From Fictibacillus nanhaiensis (lineage in GTDB: Bacteria > Bacillota > Bacilli > Bacillales > Fictibacillaceae), in contig JAEACG010000003.1 in assembly GCA_016401345.1 (NCBI GenBank), positions 248,001-312,000 of the forward strand: a stretch of 64,000 nt of DNA, given 5' to 3'. Position numbers and translations under genes: made by a program. The notes beneath the pieces are model-generated. The model saw nothing but the letters and a program-made list of their open reading frames with translations, made no database searches and was not told where the DNA came from. Position 1 is the first letter of the stretch; every line of letters begins with the position of its first letter. Positions 26,001 through 33,497 of this stretch are shown one piece after another.

Positions 26001-26102
26001 TGTTAATTTCCGCTCTAGGTTGCACGCTTTCCACGGGGCGTGCGGTGAGCCTCCTACCGCTTTGCGCCTTTAGGAGTCGTCAATCTTGCGCTCCAATTAA
26101 CA
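26001..26102. repeat. Palindromic intergenic element R4 (short form)
   Basis: A 102-bp element. Its ends are TGTTAATT and AATTAACA, both changed from the AGTTGATT/AATCAACT consensus in a way that keeps them complementary. Internal arms are as in R3, but the middle is shorter. Confidence 0.75.
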
Positions 26103-26162
26103 GGCATATGATGAGTTAAAAACTAAAACCATAGAAAGAAAATTAGAAAGAGGTTTAAATAA

Positions 26163-26240
26163 ATGTGGCAGTGGAATAAAAAAAGTAAGACAGAAAAAAA
26201 TTACATACGAGGAGGAACAATAAAATGGAACTTCTTATAA
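26163..26240 (+). CDS. Possible 25-residue upstream peptide
   Basis: ATG at 26163 follows AAAGAGG and encodes MWQWNKKSKTEKNYIRGG and a short end, a basic Trp-containing peptide. Its frame runs through the ribosome site and first codons of the next gene, so its translation could couple to or modulate that gene. There is no homology evidence. Confidence 0.3.
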   Translation: MWQWNKKSKTEKNYIRGGTIKWNFL

Positions 26241-26395
26241 CAATGATTTATACAATTCTTGGTTTAGCTGCTCTAAGTCTAATCGCAACAGTGACTGCCA
26301 TTTATTTTTCTAATAAAAAGATCAACGAAAGAATTGAAATTGCCAAACGTAGAGATGCACGAATGGAACACCAGAATACTTATGTTTCAATCTAA
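26225..26395 (+). CDS. 56-residue single-helix membrane protein
   Basis: This gene starts at an ATG with CGAGGAGG nine bases upstream and is followed immediately by a terminator. It encodes one membrane helix (ILGLAALSLIATVTAIYF, residues 11-28), then a basic amphipathic tail (NKKINERIEIAKRRDARME). Clear translation and termination signals argue that it is real although very short. The family is not recognised. It lies between two palindromic elements. Confidence 0.65.
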   Translation: MELLITMIYTILGLAALSLIATVTAIYFSNKKINERIEIAKRRDARMEHQNTYVSI

Positions 26396-26425
26396 CAGCG
26401 CTGATAGTAGTGCTGTTTTTTTTTT
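26394..26425 (+). terminator. Terminator of the 56-residue membrane protein gene
   Basis: AACAGCGCT-gatagt-AGTGCTGTT followed by eight Ts; it starts at the stop codon. Confidence 0.85.
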
Positions 26426-26437
26426 GCGTTGAAAACC

Positions 26438-26565
26438 GTTGATCTCCGTTCCAGGTGCTCGATTTTCGCGAGGCAGACGGTGAGCCACATTCGTACGTTT
26501 TCAGTATTAGTGTCTCACCTCCCCACCTGTCCCACAGGAGTTTCGCACCATACACTACAATCAAC
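26438..26565. repeat. Palindromic intergenic element R5
   Basis: A 128-bp element, GTTGAT...AATCAAC, with arms CCGTTCCAGGTGCTCGATTTTCGCGAGGC and GTCTCACC...CCTGTCCCACAGGAG. It begins 13 bases after the preceding terminator. Confidence 0.7.
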
Positions 26566-26610
26566 TTTTCAATGATGCCTTTTTAATAGAGTTTCAATAT
26601 TTAACAATAA

Positions 26611-26660
26611 CGGAATTAACCTTGATTCTCGCGGGATTATCTCCAGAACACCCGAAATTC
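26611..26660. repeat. Degenerate 21-bp phased array A6
   Basis: CGGAATT (26611), CGGGATT (26632) and CCGAAATT (26652-26653) repeat at 21-bp steps. Only three units remain, so this is the weakest member. It lies between the 56-residue gene and ywdI (convergent). Confidence 0.4.
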
Positions 26661-26758
26661 CCTCTCCTTCTACCCCACCACAAGTACTCTCATCCCCATT
26701 CAAACCAACAAAAAAAGAAAACCCACTCAAAAAGAGCAGATTTCCCACAAACTAACAT

Positions 26759-27088
26759 TTAAAAATCAAAAATAGAGTCTCCGTTGCTGTCTTTTTCGTC
26801 TTGATCGTCATCCTCATAGTCCATATCAAAGTCCATCATAGACTTTTTGTGTTTTTTTGCTGGAGGAGGAGCGGTCACTAGGCTAGCTGGTTTTTGAACC
26901 GGATATGAAGGGACCCAGCCTTTTACGTCAACAGCTGAATCATCCTCATCCGCTTCTAGCATTAATTCGCACAATGTTTGAATGGCAGAGACATGTTCGC
27001 GCAGTTTTGGAGAATTCTCATCTAATACTTTCATTTCTGCAACATGTTTTTCTATTTTTTTTGCAAACTGACTTACTGATATATTCAT
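26759..27088 (-). CDS. ywdI: YwdI family protein (DUF5327)
   Basis: A 109-residue soluble protein. The helical N-terminal half (SVSQFAKKIEKHVAEMKVL, HVSAIQTLCELMLEADE) fits the YwdI family. The C-terminal half is disordered: a Pro/Lys stretch then an Asp-rich tail (DFDMDYEDDDQDEKD), ending SIFDF. No function is known. The start is uncertain: the ATG at 27088 has GTGGTGA six bases upstream, while the GTG at 27100 would add four residues. Synteny with gerQ and ywdK supports the assignment. Confidence 0.75.
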   Translation of the reverse strand: MNISVSQFAKKIEKHVAEMKVLDENSPKLREHVSAIQTLCELMLEADEDDSAVDVKGWVPSYPVQKPASLVTAPPPAKKHKKSMMDFDMDYEDDDQDEKDSNGDSIFDF

Positions 27089-27208
27089 CGGTTTCACCAC
27101 AATTGTTTTTTTCTTATTCTATCAAACCCGTTCACATAAATAAAATAAATGCCAAAAAAGACAGCTCAAACAAGCTGCCTTTAGCTCCAAATTCCGCTCA
27201 AGTATATT

Positions 27209-27258
27209 CATTCACTAGCACACGTACGGTGATCCTGCCGCGAGCATGATAGTGAATG
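27209..27258. other. 50-bp inverted repeat of unknown role
   Basis: CATTCACTA (27209-27217) and TAGTGAATG (27250-27258) are perfect 9-bp inverted arms around a GC-richer centre (CACACGTACGGTGATCCTGCCGCGAGC) unlike the AT-rich surroundings. No ORF or U-run. A structured RNA, recombination site or relic are possible. Confidence 0.45.
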
Positions 27259-27358
27259 CGAAAAATAGCCCTATTTATTTTTTTCAGCAGACCCCCTTCT
27301 TCTCAAGTGATTAAATCAAAAATTTCACTATACCCATTCAAACATCCATTTATGTAAT

Positions 27359-27589
27359 CTATGACGTATCCACCCAACTGAAATTCTGATTATTGAAAGG
27401 ACCGGCAATTGCAGACATAACTTCCGATGCATTCTTGTTACTCACTTCGCCATACGAAAAGAAATTAACACCAGATTCATTCGCCATGATAACTTGTCCC
27501 GTTTTCGGCATAGAAACTGACACCATGTAGTTCTTCATAACCGACCCCATTAACAGCAGAACCCAAAGTACATACGTCATAACTTCCAT
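27359..27589 (-). CDS. Hypothetical small membrane-anchored protein
   Basis: A 76-residue protein. A hydrophobic N-terminus (MTYVLWVLLLMGSVM) is followed by a soluble part with MPKTGQVIMANESGVNFFSYGEV and a C-terminal AGPFNNQNFSWVD. AGGGGTAGGG precedes the ATG at 27589. I do not recognise a family. It may be a secreted or anchored spore or surface peptide, but nothing beyond the signal-like N-terminus supports that. No clear terminator follows. Confidence 0.5.
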   Translation of the reverse strand: MEVMTYVLWVLLLMGSVMKNYMVSVSMPKTGQVIMANESGVNFFSYGEVSNKNASEVMSAIAGPFNNQNFSWVDTS

Positions 27590-27607
27590 CTTCCCTACCC
27601 CTTTCAA

Positions 27608-27949
27608 ATTTTCATTGATTTGTACCGATCTATTTAAACCCTACTTTACTGGCAAGTTTTTTTCTTTGTTTCACCCTCCCTTCGACTTACCAATGTATGT
27701 GGTGTTAATAGCGATTATACGTACCTTTTAATAAAATGTTTGTCACAATGTGCTTTTGTTTTAAAGTTTCTATCAACAAAAGATTCGCTTCAAATACAAA
27801 AAAGAGCAGATTCGGCCCACATTTTTGTATAATAGTGAATATAGAAGTGAATATGTTAGCGAGTTTAAGCTGAATATGATAGAAAAAGACGTATACTTCT
27901 AAATCTTTTTATACTTTAATTATTTTCTGTAGAAACAAGGAGGAGAATC
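27608..27949. other. Divergent intergenic region upstream of carbonic anhydrase
   Basis: No gene is seen. TATAAT occurs at about 27828 (TTTTTGTATAATAG) and TATACT at about 27910, both facing the carbonic anhydrase gene, but neither has a convincing -35. The rest is AT-rich. Confidence 0.4.
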
Positions 27950-28507
27950 ATGTCCGTACTTAACGAAATCTTAGCGTTCAATCACCAATTTGTTGAAAAC
28001 AAAGAATATGAACCTTTCCAAACTACTAAATTTCCTGATAAAGGACTTGTTATTGTGTCTTGTATGGACACGCGCCTGACTGAATTATTGCCTAGTGCAA
28101 TGAATATCAAGAATGGTGATGTAAAAGTTATTAAATCGGCTGGAGCGGTAATCTCGCATCCATTTGGTTCTATTATGAGAAGTATCCTTGTGGCTATCTA
28201 TGAACTAAAAGCAGAAGAAGTAATGGTCATTGGTCACTATGACTGCGGAATGAGCAATGTAAACGCAGATGGACTACTTGCCAAGATGAAAGACCGTGGC
28301 ATTGAAGAGTCGACGTTTGACACGTTAAAATATTCTGGACTCGATTTGAAGAAATGGGTTCAAGGGTTTGAAAGTGTTGAGGATTCTGTGAGAAACAGTG
28401 TAAAGCTTGTTAAAAATCACCCGCTGCTTCCTGAAGATATTAAAGTACATGGTCTCGTTATCGACCCTGCTACAGGAAGACTTGATCTTGTGGAACGTGG
28501 AGAATAA
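27950..28507 (+). CDS. Beta-class carbonic anhydrase-like protein
   Basis: A 185-residue cytosolic zinc protein. Zinc ligands are in SCMDTRL (Cys-x-Asp-x-Arg dyad) near residue 38 and in VIGHYDCGMSNV (His and Cys) near residue 98. This matches the small beta-carbonic anhydrase clade represented by YtiB. Reversible CO2 hydration is the expected activity. AAGGAGGA precedes the ATG at 27950, and a terminator follows directly. It is a single-gene unit. Confidence 0.88.
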   Translation: MSVLNEILAFNHQFVENKEYEPFQTTKFPDKGLVIVSCMDTRLTELLPSAMNIKNGDVKVIKSAGAVISHPFGSIMRSILVAIYELKAEEVMVIGHYDCGMSNVNADGLLAKMKDRGIEESTFDTLKYSGLDLKKWVQGFESVEDSVRNSVKLVKNHPLLPEDIKVHGLVIDPATGRLDLVERGE

Positions 28508-28509
28508 AT

Positions 28510-28548
28510 AGAAAAAGGCAAAGCGCATTTTACACGCTTTGCCTTTTT
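28510..28548. terminator. Bidirectional terminator
   Basis: AAAAAGGCAAAGCG...CGCTTTGCCTTTTTT, between the carbonic anhydrase and secreted nucleotidase genes. Confidence 0.9.
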
Positions 28549-28551
28549 TAA

Positions 28552-30141
28552 TTATGGGTTGATCTTCGTAATTCTTCCTTCAATCTGTCCAGATACGGTA
28601 TCGCGATTTTTAAAATAGTTCACTAGCGCTTCTAGATCCGTAACGCTTACCGTCGGATTCTTCCCTTCTAGTAAAACGGTATAACCATCACCGCCACCGG
28701 CCATAAAATTATTTACGGTAACGGTATATTCTTGTTCTGCTTCAATCGGTGTTCCATCACTCTTAACCATAGAAACTGTTCGGTCACCAACTGGTTTTGA
28801 AAGATCAAATGTAGCTTTCAGACCAGAAATCTGAAGCATTTTCTCTTTTTCTGTGGCCCATTGAGATTCAAAAAGTTCTTTGATCTGCGCTCCCGTTAAC
28901 GTCATCGTAACAAGGTCGTTGCCAAACGGCTGAACGTTAAAAAGTTCTCCCCATGTCACTTCACCCGGATTGATCACATCACGAATACCACCTGGATTCA
29001 TAAACGCAAAATCCGTACCCGTCTCTTCTGTCATGGAATCTGCAATCACATTTCCTAATTCAGACTCACCATTATACGCTTCTGCCCCTGATAGCAGTTG
29101 ATTCGTGTTCCCTACTACTTCATTGATGATCGGGGCTACTTGGTCTTCGGCTTGCTTAATAATTTTTGTAACTCTCGAATCAGGTTTTACATCTTTTTGC
29201 AAAACCGAAACCACTTCTGCTTTACTTTTTACGATATCCTTTGTACGGCGATCAATTTTAAGATCCACATCAGCAAAAGCTGTTCCGTATGAGAATGCTT
29301 GTACAAGCAGCTTGTTATCTACTACAGCGTTCACGTTTCTATGATTGTGTGCGCCAAACATTACGTCAACTTCATCATCCACTCTGTTTGCCATATCCAC
29401 GAGTTCACCAGATACTTCTCCGGTCGCCGATTGCTCAACAGGGTTATGTGCTAGAACAACGATAGACTTTACGCCTTTTTTCTTAAGAGATTTCGTTGCC
29501 TTATTGATCGCTTCTGCTTCATCTATAAATTCAACGCCAGCTGTTCCACTCGGAATGACGATATCCGGCGTGTCTGAGAAAACTACTCCGATGAATCCGA
29601 TGTTTACACCTTTGACCTTTTTAATTACATAAGGAGGAAGAATATTTTTCTTCGTCTTCTTATCTATGACATTAGCAACCACATATGGAAAGTCTGCACC
29701 TCTAAAATAGCCTGTTTTTTCATGAGTTCCACCTTTTATTAAACGCATCATCTCATCTACGCCTTCATCAAACTCATGGTTTCCTAATGTTCCTACATCA
29801 AAGCCCATCTTATTCATGATTTCTACTGTTGGCTCGTCTTGCAACAATGCAGATGTCGGAGAGCTTGCTCCTACCATATCGCCTGCATGCACCAAAAGAG
29901 TGTTAGGGTTCTCTCGTTCTCTCATCTTTAAATAGCTTGCTAGATAGTCTGCACGTCCAACAGGTTCCCCTGCCACATTACGTGTAATATCGATCTGTCC
30001 ATGAAAATCATTTACTCCGAGCAGTTGAACATCTAAGTAACGGCCCTTGTGTTTTTGGGTGGCGTGATCCTCTGCATGTACGCCTGCGCCGATTGGTGTT
30101 AATCCTAAAGCAAGTGCTAAAGCTGATAATGTCTTTTTCAT
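28552..30141 (-). CDS. Secreted bifunctional 5'-nucleotidase / cyclic-nucleotide phosphodiesterase
   Basis: A 529-residue exported metallophosphatase of the UshA/YfkN class. Signal peptide: MKKTLSALALALGL...GVHA, cleavage near residue 24. The N-terminal domain has LLGVNDFHGQ, LLVHAGDMVG, TLGNHEFDEG, VVLAHN and FGAHNHRN, the dimetal set. The C-terminal specificity domain includes DFAFMNPGGIRDVI and NNFMAGGGDGYTVL. It would hydrolyse extracellular nucleotides for phosphate or nucleoside salvage. The ATG at 30141 with GGGGAG upstream is preferred over 30165. There are no sortase or S-layer anchoring domains, so it is probably released. Confidence 0.92.
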   Translation of the reverse strand: MKKTLSALALALGLTPIGAGVHAEDHATQKHKGRYLDVQLLGVNDFHGQIDITRNVAGEPVGRADYLASYLKMRERENPNTLLVHAGDMVGASSPTSALLQDEPTVEIMNKMGFDVGTLGNHEFDEGVDEMMRLIKGGTHEKTGYFRGADFPYVVANVIDKKTKKNILPPYVIKKVKGVNIGFIGVVFSDTPDIVIPSGTAGVEFIDEAEAINKATKSLKKKGVKSIVVLAHNPVEQSATGEVSGELVDMANRVDDEVDVMFGAHNHRNVNAVVDNKLLVQAFSYGTAFADVDLKIDRRTKDIVKSKAEVVSVLQKDVKPDSRVTKIIKQAEDQVAPIINEVVGNTNQLLSGAEAYNGESELGNVIADSMTEETGTDFAFMNPGGIRDVINPGEVTWGELFNVQPFGNDLVTMTLTGAQIKELFESQWATEKEKMLQISGLKATFDLSKPVGDRTVSMVKSDGTPIEAEQEYTVTVNNFMAGGGDGYTVLLEGKNPTVSVTDLEALVNYFKNRDTVSGQIEGRITKINP

Positions 30142-30340
30142 TAAACAAACTCCCCTATCACTCATTTTGTAAAAAACTCAACAATTAAAAGTATATATTT
30201 TGAAATGTAAAATGATAGAGGATTTTCGTAAAAATGATGTAAAAACGTTATATTCCAATAAAAAAGGAGTTTATGCCTACACACCTGAGTTCAAGCGGCT
30301 CTTTTAGTACTTTTATCCCGGTACGCATTCAAAAAAGTAT

Positions 30341-30366
30341 GTTTAGTCCTTTAAAAATTCGTGAAT
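30341..30366 (+). promoter_or_regulatory. Possible sigma-B-type promoter
   Basis: GTTTAG (30341) and GTGAAT (30361) are 14 bp apart, a partial match to GTTTAA-N14-GGGTAT, 37 bases before a gene whose B. subtilis relatives (YflT/GS17M) are in the general stress regulon. Confidence 0.35.
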
Positions 30367-30402
30367 ACACACTATAACTTCGTTTAAAGGAGAGGATTGT
30401 AA

Positions 30403-30753
30403 ATGGTAAAACCTATCGTACATGAATTTAACTCTCAACAAGAATTGATTGCAGCTGCAAGTGATCTGAAAGCTCGAGGAATTCACGAGGACAACTTATA
30501 TGTATTATCCCACGAAAAGGATGACACGAAAGATCTCGCACATGACGCAGATGTAAATACAATCGGTTTAAAGGAAGAAGGACTCGGCACGGCTCTCAGC
30601 AATGTATTTGAGTCCAGAGGCGATGAGCTTCGCAACAAGATGACAGAACTAGGCTTATCTGATGTAGAAGCAGATCAATATGAGAAGAAGCTCGATATGG
30701 GCAAAATTTTATTGTTTGTAAAAGAAGAAGATAAAGTTAATACATTGCCATAA
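30403..30753 (+). CDS. General stress protein 17M-like (YflT domain)
   Basis: A 116-residue soluble protein whose N-terminal half is a YflT/GSP17M domain: IVHEFNSQQELIAAASDLKARGIHEDNLYVLSHEKD. This domain is found in sigma-B-controlled stress proteins and has no known enzyme activity. The C-terminal part (KMTELGLSDVEADQYEKKLDMGKILLFV) is typical too. AAGGAGAG precedes the ATG at 30403. Single-gene unit with a terminator. Confidence 0.85.
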   Translation: MVKPIVHEFNSQQELIAAASDLKARGIHEDNLYVLSHEKDDTKDLAHDADVNTIGLKEEGLGTALSNVFESRGDELRNKMTELGLSDVEADQYEKKLDMGKILLFVKEEDKVNTLP

Positions 30754-30762
30754 GTTGAAGAA

Positions 30763-30801
30763 GAGAGGTGCTTGTCCAATCGGGCATGCAGCTCTTTTTT
30801 T
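30763..30801 (+). terminator. Terminator of the YflT-like gene
   Basis: An imperfect stem, AGAGGTGCTTG...CGGGCATGCAGCTCT, followed by seven Ts. Confidence 0.7.
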
Positions 30802-30967
30802 GTGTAATTTTAATTCTCCTCACTCATCATAATTTAAAGTTTCTCCTTAAAAATTGAACCTTGTAGCAGGAGCATTCACACAAAATCCATATTTTTGAAA
30901 AAGTTTCTTCTCATGCGTTTCTTTACAGAAGATAGGGGGAATGAAGAGAAGACGAGGAGGAGTCACT

Positions 30968-32182
30968 ATGAATTTACACAATGGTCAGCTCTATTGGCCT
31001 GAAACTTATACAAACACGGGTCAGTACCCGGTTCTTGAAGAAGATATATCGTGTGATGTACTAATTGTTGGTGGAGGCATGGCAGGTGCCCTTTGTGCCC
31101 ATGTACTCGGTCAAGAAAAAGAACTAGATGTTGTATTGATCGATAGAAGACAGCCCGGTGCAGGAAGCTCCTCAGCAAACACAGGACTTCTGCAATTCTC
31201 AAGCGATAAGATGCTGCACGAACTCATTGAACAGCAAGGAGAACAGGATGCTGTCTATTTCTATCAACTTTGTTTACAGGCGTTAGAAGATCTAAAGAAG
31301 ATGACGTCTGGACTATCCGAAGACCCTGAATTCCGTGAACAAAAGAGCTTGTACTATGCGAGCTCTCCTGAAGATACGTTAAAACTTGAGCGTGAATACG
31401 AGGCATTAAAGAAATACGGTTTTCCAGTAGAATACTTAGAACCTCAAGAGATTTCTTCACGTTTTCCTTTTTCAAAACCAGCCGCTCTCGTTACGAGTGG
31501 CGATGCAGATGTGAACCCGTATAAGTGTGTACAAATCTTGTTGAAAGATGCAGCTGCTTCAGGAGTGAGAATCTTTGAACACACACCTCTTATTCGAAAA
31601 ACAAAAACCGTTCACGGCTTTACCTGTGAATCTGAAAAAGGAACCATTTCAGCGAGATATGTTATCTTTGCGACTGGTTATGAGAACGACTTTTTAGCTC
31701 AGCAATTAGGAGCTGACCTGAATCGTTCATATGCGATCGTAACAGAACCTCTACCATCACTGAAAACATGGTACGACGAATGGATGATCTGGGAAACGAA
31801 GCGTCCATACCTTTATATGAGGACGACTAAAGATGGAAGAATCGTTGCCGGCGGTTTAGATGAAGATAAAGCTGAAGCACCGTTAAATGAAGGACTTATC
31901 GAAGAACGTGGTGAGCGAATTCTTCAAAAGATCAAAGAACATTTTCCAGATCTATCCCCAAAAATCTCTCATTCTTGGTGTGCGACGTTTGGAGAATCGC
32001 ATGACGGACTACCATATATCGGTGAACACCCTAACCGTCTTGGCGAGTACTATTGTTTAGGGTTTGGCGGTAATGGTACAGTCTACAGCATGTTAGGTGC
32101 CACCATCATCAAAGATTTGATCACAAAAGGTTTTCACCCCGCTTCACGTTTGTTCACGATCGCACGCGCTGTAAGTTTATAA
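30968..32182 (+). CDS. FAD-dependent amine/amino-acid oxidase (DAO family)
   Basis: A 404-residue flavoprotein. CDVLIVGGGMAGALCAHVL (residues 29-47) is the dinucleotide-binding motif, and DRRQPGAGSSSANTGLLQF follows. The C-terminal signature reads ATFGESHDGLPYIGEHP and YYCLGFGGNGTVYSMLG. The N-terminal YWPETY and overall plan resemble gamma-glutamylputrescine oxidase (PuuB/OrdL) and related DAO enzymes. A link to polyamine catabolism is possible but not shown, since no puu genes are present. CGAGGAGG before the ATG at 30968 overrides the earlier start at 30941. Confidence 0.82.
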   Translation: MNLHNGQLYWPETYTNTGQYPVLEEDISCDVLIVGGGMAGALCAHVLGQEKELDVVLIDRRQPGAGSSSANTGLLQFSSDKMLHELIEQQGEQDAVYFYQLCLQALEDLKKMTSGLSEDPEFREQKSLYYASSPEDTLKLEREYEALKKYGFPVEYLEPQEISSRFPFSKPAALVTSGDADVNPYKCVQILLKDAAASGVRIFEHTPLIRKTKTVHGFTCESEKGTISARYVIFATGYENDFLAQQLGADLNRSYAIVTEPLPSLKTWYDEWMIWETKRPYLYMRTTKDGRIVAGGLDEDKAEAPLNEGLIEERGERILQKIKEHFPDLSPKISHSWCATFGESHDGLPYIGEHPNRLGEYYCLGFGGNGTVYSMLGATIIKDLITKGFHPASRLFTIARAVSL

Positions 32183-32218
32183 AAACACTATTTTTATAAG
32201 CTTCGTTGTTCTTAAAAA

Positions 32219-32250
32219 TGTTTGATTTCCATTTAAGGATGCTTGTTTTA
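32219..32250. repeat. Decayed half of a palindromic element
   Basis: GTTTGATTTCCATTTAAGGATGCTTG resembles the left end of R3/R5 (AGTTGATTTCCGTTCCAGGTGCTCG) at most positions. No matching right end is found, so this looks like a relic. Confidence 0.4.
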
Positions 32251-32285
32251 ACCAACCTGAATAAGAAGCTACCAACACCCTTTAT

Positions 32286-32316
32286 ACGACCAATTTTCTT
32301 GGTCGTTTTTCTTATG
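32286..32316 (+). terminator. Terminator of the FAD oxidase transcript
   Basis: ACGACCAA-ttttc-TTGGTCGT followed by TTTTCTT. Confidence 0.75.
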
Positions 32317-32361
32317 CCTTCAAACCTATTTTAGTGAATATTACATAGGTGCAACCTCAAG

Positions 32362-32390
32362 TTGACATAGTGCATCTGCTAAAATATAGA
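32362..32390 (+). promoter_or_regulatory. Strong sigma-A promoter of the XRE gene
   Basis: TTGACA (32362-32367) and TATAGA (32385-32390) with a 17-bp spacer, 53 bases before the start codon. Confidence 0.7.
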
Positions 32391-32443
32391 AAACCATACA
32401 TTGTTTAACTACAATTGAAGGAGTAAATGAAAGGAGCTCACCT

Positions 32444-33232
32444 ATGACATTCAGTGAAAAACTTTTTAAGCTTAGAAAACAAAAAGGCCTCTCACAAGAG
32501 GCATTGGCAGAACAACTAAACACAACCAGACAAGCGATCAGCAAATGGGAAAATGGTCAGGGCTTTCCTGAAACGGAAAAACTATTGATGCTCGGTAACA
32601 TTTTTGAAGTATCCATTGATTACTTACTGAAAGATACCGTTGAAGAGAGTCGTGAGAATGAAAATGGTTATTATGTTAGCAAAGAGATGGCGGAAGGATA
32701 CCTCTTATTTCAAAATAAAGTCTCGAAATACCTTGCCATTGGATTTAGTCTGTTAATCTTTTCAACGATTCCTTACTTCTTATTTAAGGAAGATCCAATC
32801 ACCTTTACTCTACTAACGATTTTAATAGCCGTTCTTGGAATCGGAACGATTACAGCAGGACTCATAAAAGAGGAGCGATACAGCCTACTTAAGAAAGAGA
32901 TGCTGATTTTTGACCAAAACACTTTAAAAGATTTAAAAATTAGATACGAAGAGATAAAAAGTAAATATACTTCAGTAATGATGATTGGAATCTGCTCTAT
33001 TGTTGGAGGAGCTATCTTCTTTTTAATCATAAAAAAAGAATGGGTGGACGTAGATTTATTAACTCCGTACAACCCGATTGTTATTGCATTGATAGGCATC
33101 GGGGTCTACATTTTGGTTCGTACTCTATCCATCATTGATGCTTATCGAATTTTGGTCAAAAATGAGGAGCATGTGAACACTCTAAATAATAGTTTGATGA
33201 AAAAAGTGAAGAAGAAAATCAATGATCTCTAA
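32444..33232 (+). CDS. Membrane-tethered XRE-family regulator
   Basis: A 262-residue protein with an N-terminal helix-turn-helix: LFKLRKQKGLSQEALAEQLNTTRQAISKWENGQGFPETEKLLML (residues 6-50). A linker and about four hydrophobic helices follow (residues 92-110, 114-135, 170-192, 205-225), with a Lys-rich end. The plan is that of single-component transcription regulators whose membrane part senses an envelope signal. Regulated genes are unknown; the CGTase gene just downstream is a candidate only by proximity. GGAGC precedes the ATG at 32444. Confidence 0.82.
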   Translation: MTFSEKLFKLRKQKGLSQEALAEQLNTTRQAISKWENGQGFPETEKLLMLGNIFEVSIDYLLKDTVEESRENENGYYVSKEMAEGYLLFQNKVSKYLAIGFSLLIFSTIPYFLFKEDPITFTLLTILIAVLGIGTITAGLIKEERYSLLKKEMLIFDQNTLKDLKIRYEEIKSKYTSVMMIGICSIVGGAIFFLIIKKEWVDVDLLTPYNPIVIALIGIGVYILVRTLSIIDAYRILVKNEEHVNTLNNSLMKKVKKKINDL

Positions 33233-33347
33233 AGAAAACCTAAGTCTAAATACCTTCTTCTCACAAGCAAAAATTACTTTTGAATCATTTTCATTCTGTC
33301 TTTCCTTTAAGTATCAATGTTTGTCCTTCACCCCATGAATAACTTAA

Positions 33348-33470
33348 TTGACAGCGTTTACATTAATTTGAATAATGAGAGTAATAGAGCGCGCTATTAC
33401 ATGTAAAAACTTGAGGGCAATGTTTATTTCAAGACAACCCCGTTATTCCTTGCGAATAACGGGGTTTTTT
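33348..33470 (+). promoter_or_regulatory. cre-containing promoter and leader terminator (attenuator) of the CGTase gene
   Basis: TTGACA (33348-33353) and AATAAT (33371-33376) are 17 bp apart. A cre-like TGACAGCGTTTACA overlaps the -35 (33349-33362), predicting CcpA repression. The transcribed leader can form GTAATAG-agcgcg-CTATTAC (33381-33400), CTTGA...TCAAG (33410-33433) and a perfect intrinsic terminator, CCCCGTTATT-ccttgcg-AATAACGGGG plus TTTTTTATTTTT (33438-33476). That terminator lies only 20-odd bases before the start codon. Transcription must read through it to express the gene. Confidence 0.7.
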
Positions 33471-33497
33471 ATTTTTAAAAAAGGAGTGAATAACCGC

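Noticed and set aside
30273-30380. 34-residue frame after AAAGGAG upstream of the YflT-like gene
   Set aside because: The ribosome site is only three bases from the ATG, composition is not protein-like, and the frame covers the likely promoter of the next gene.
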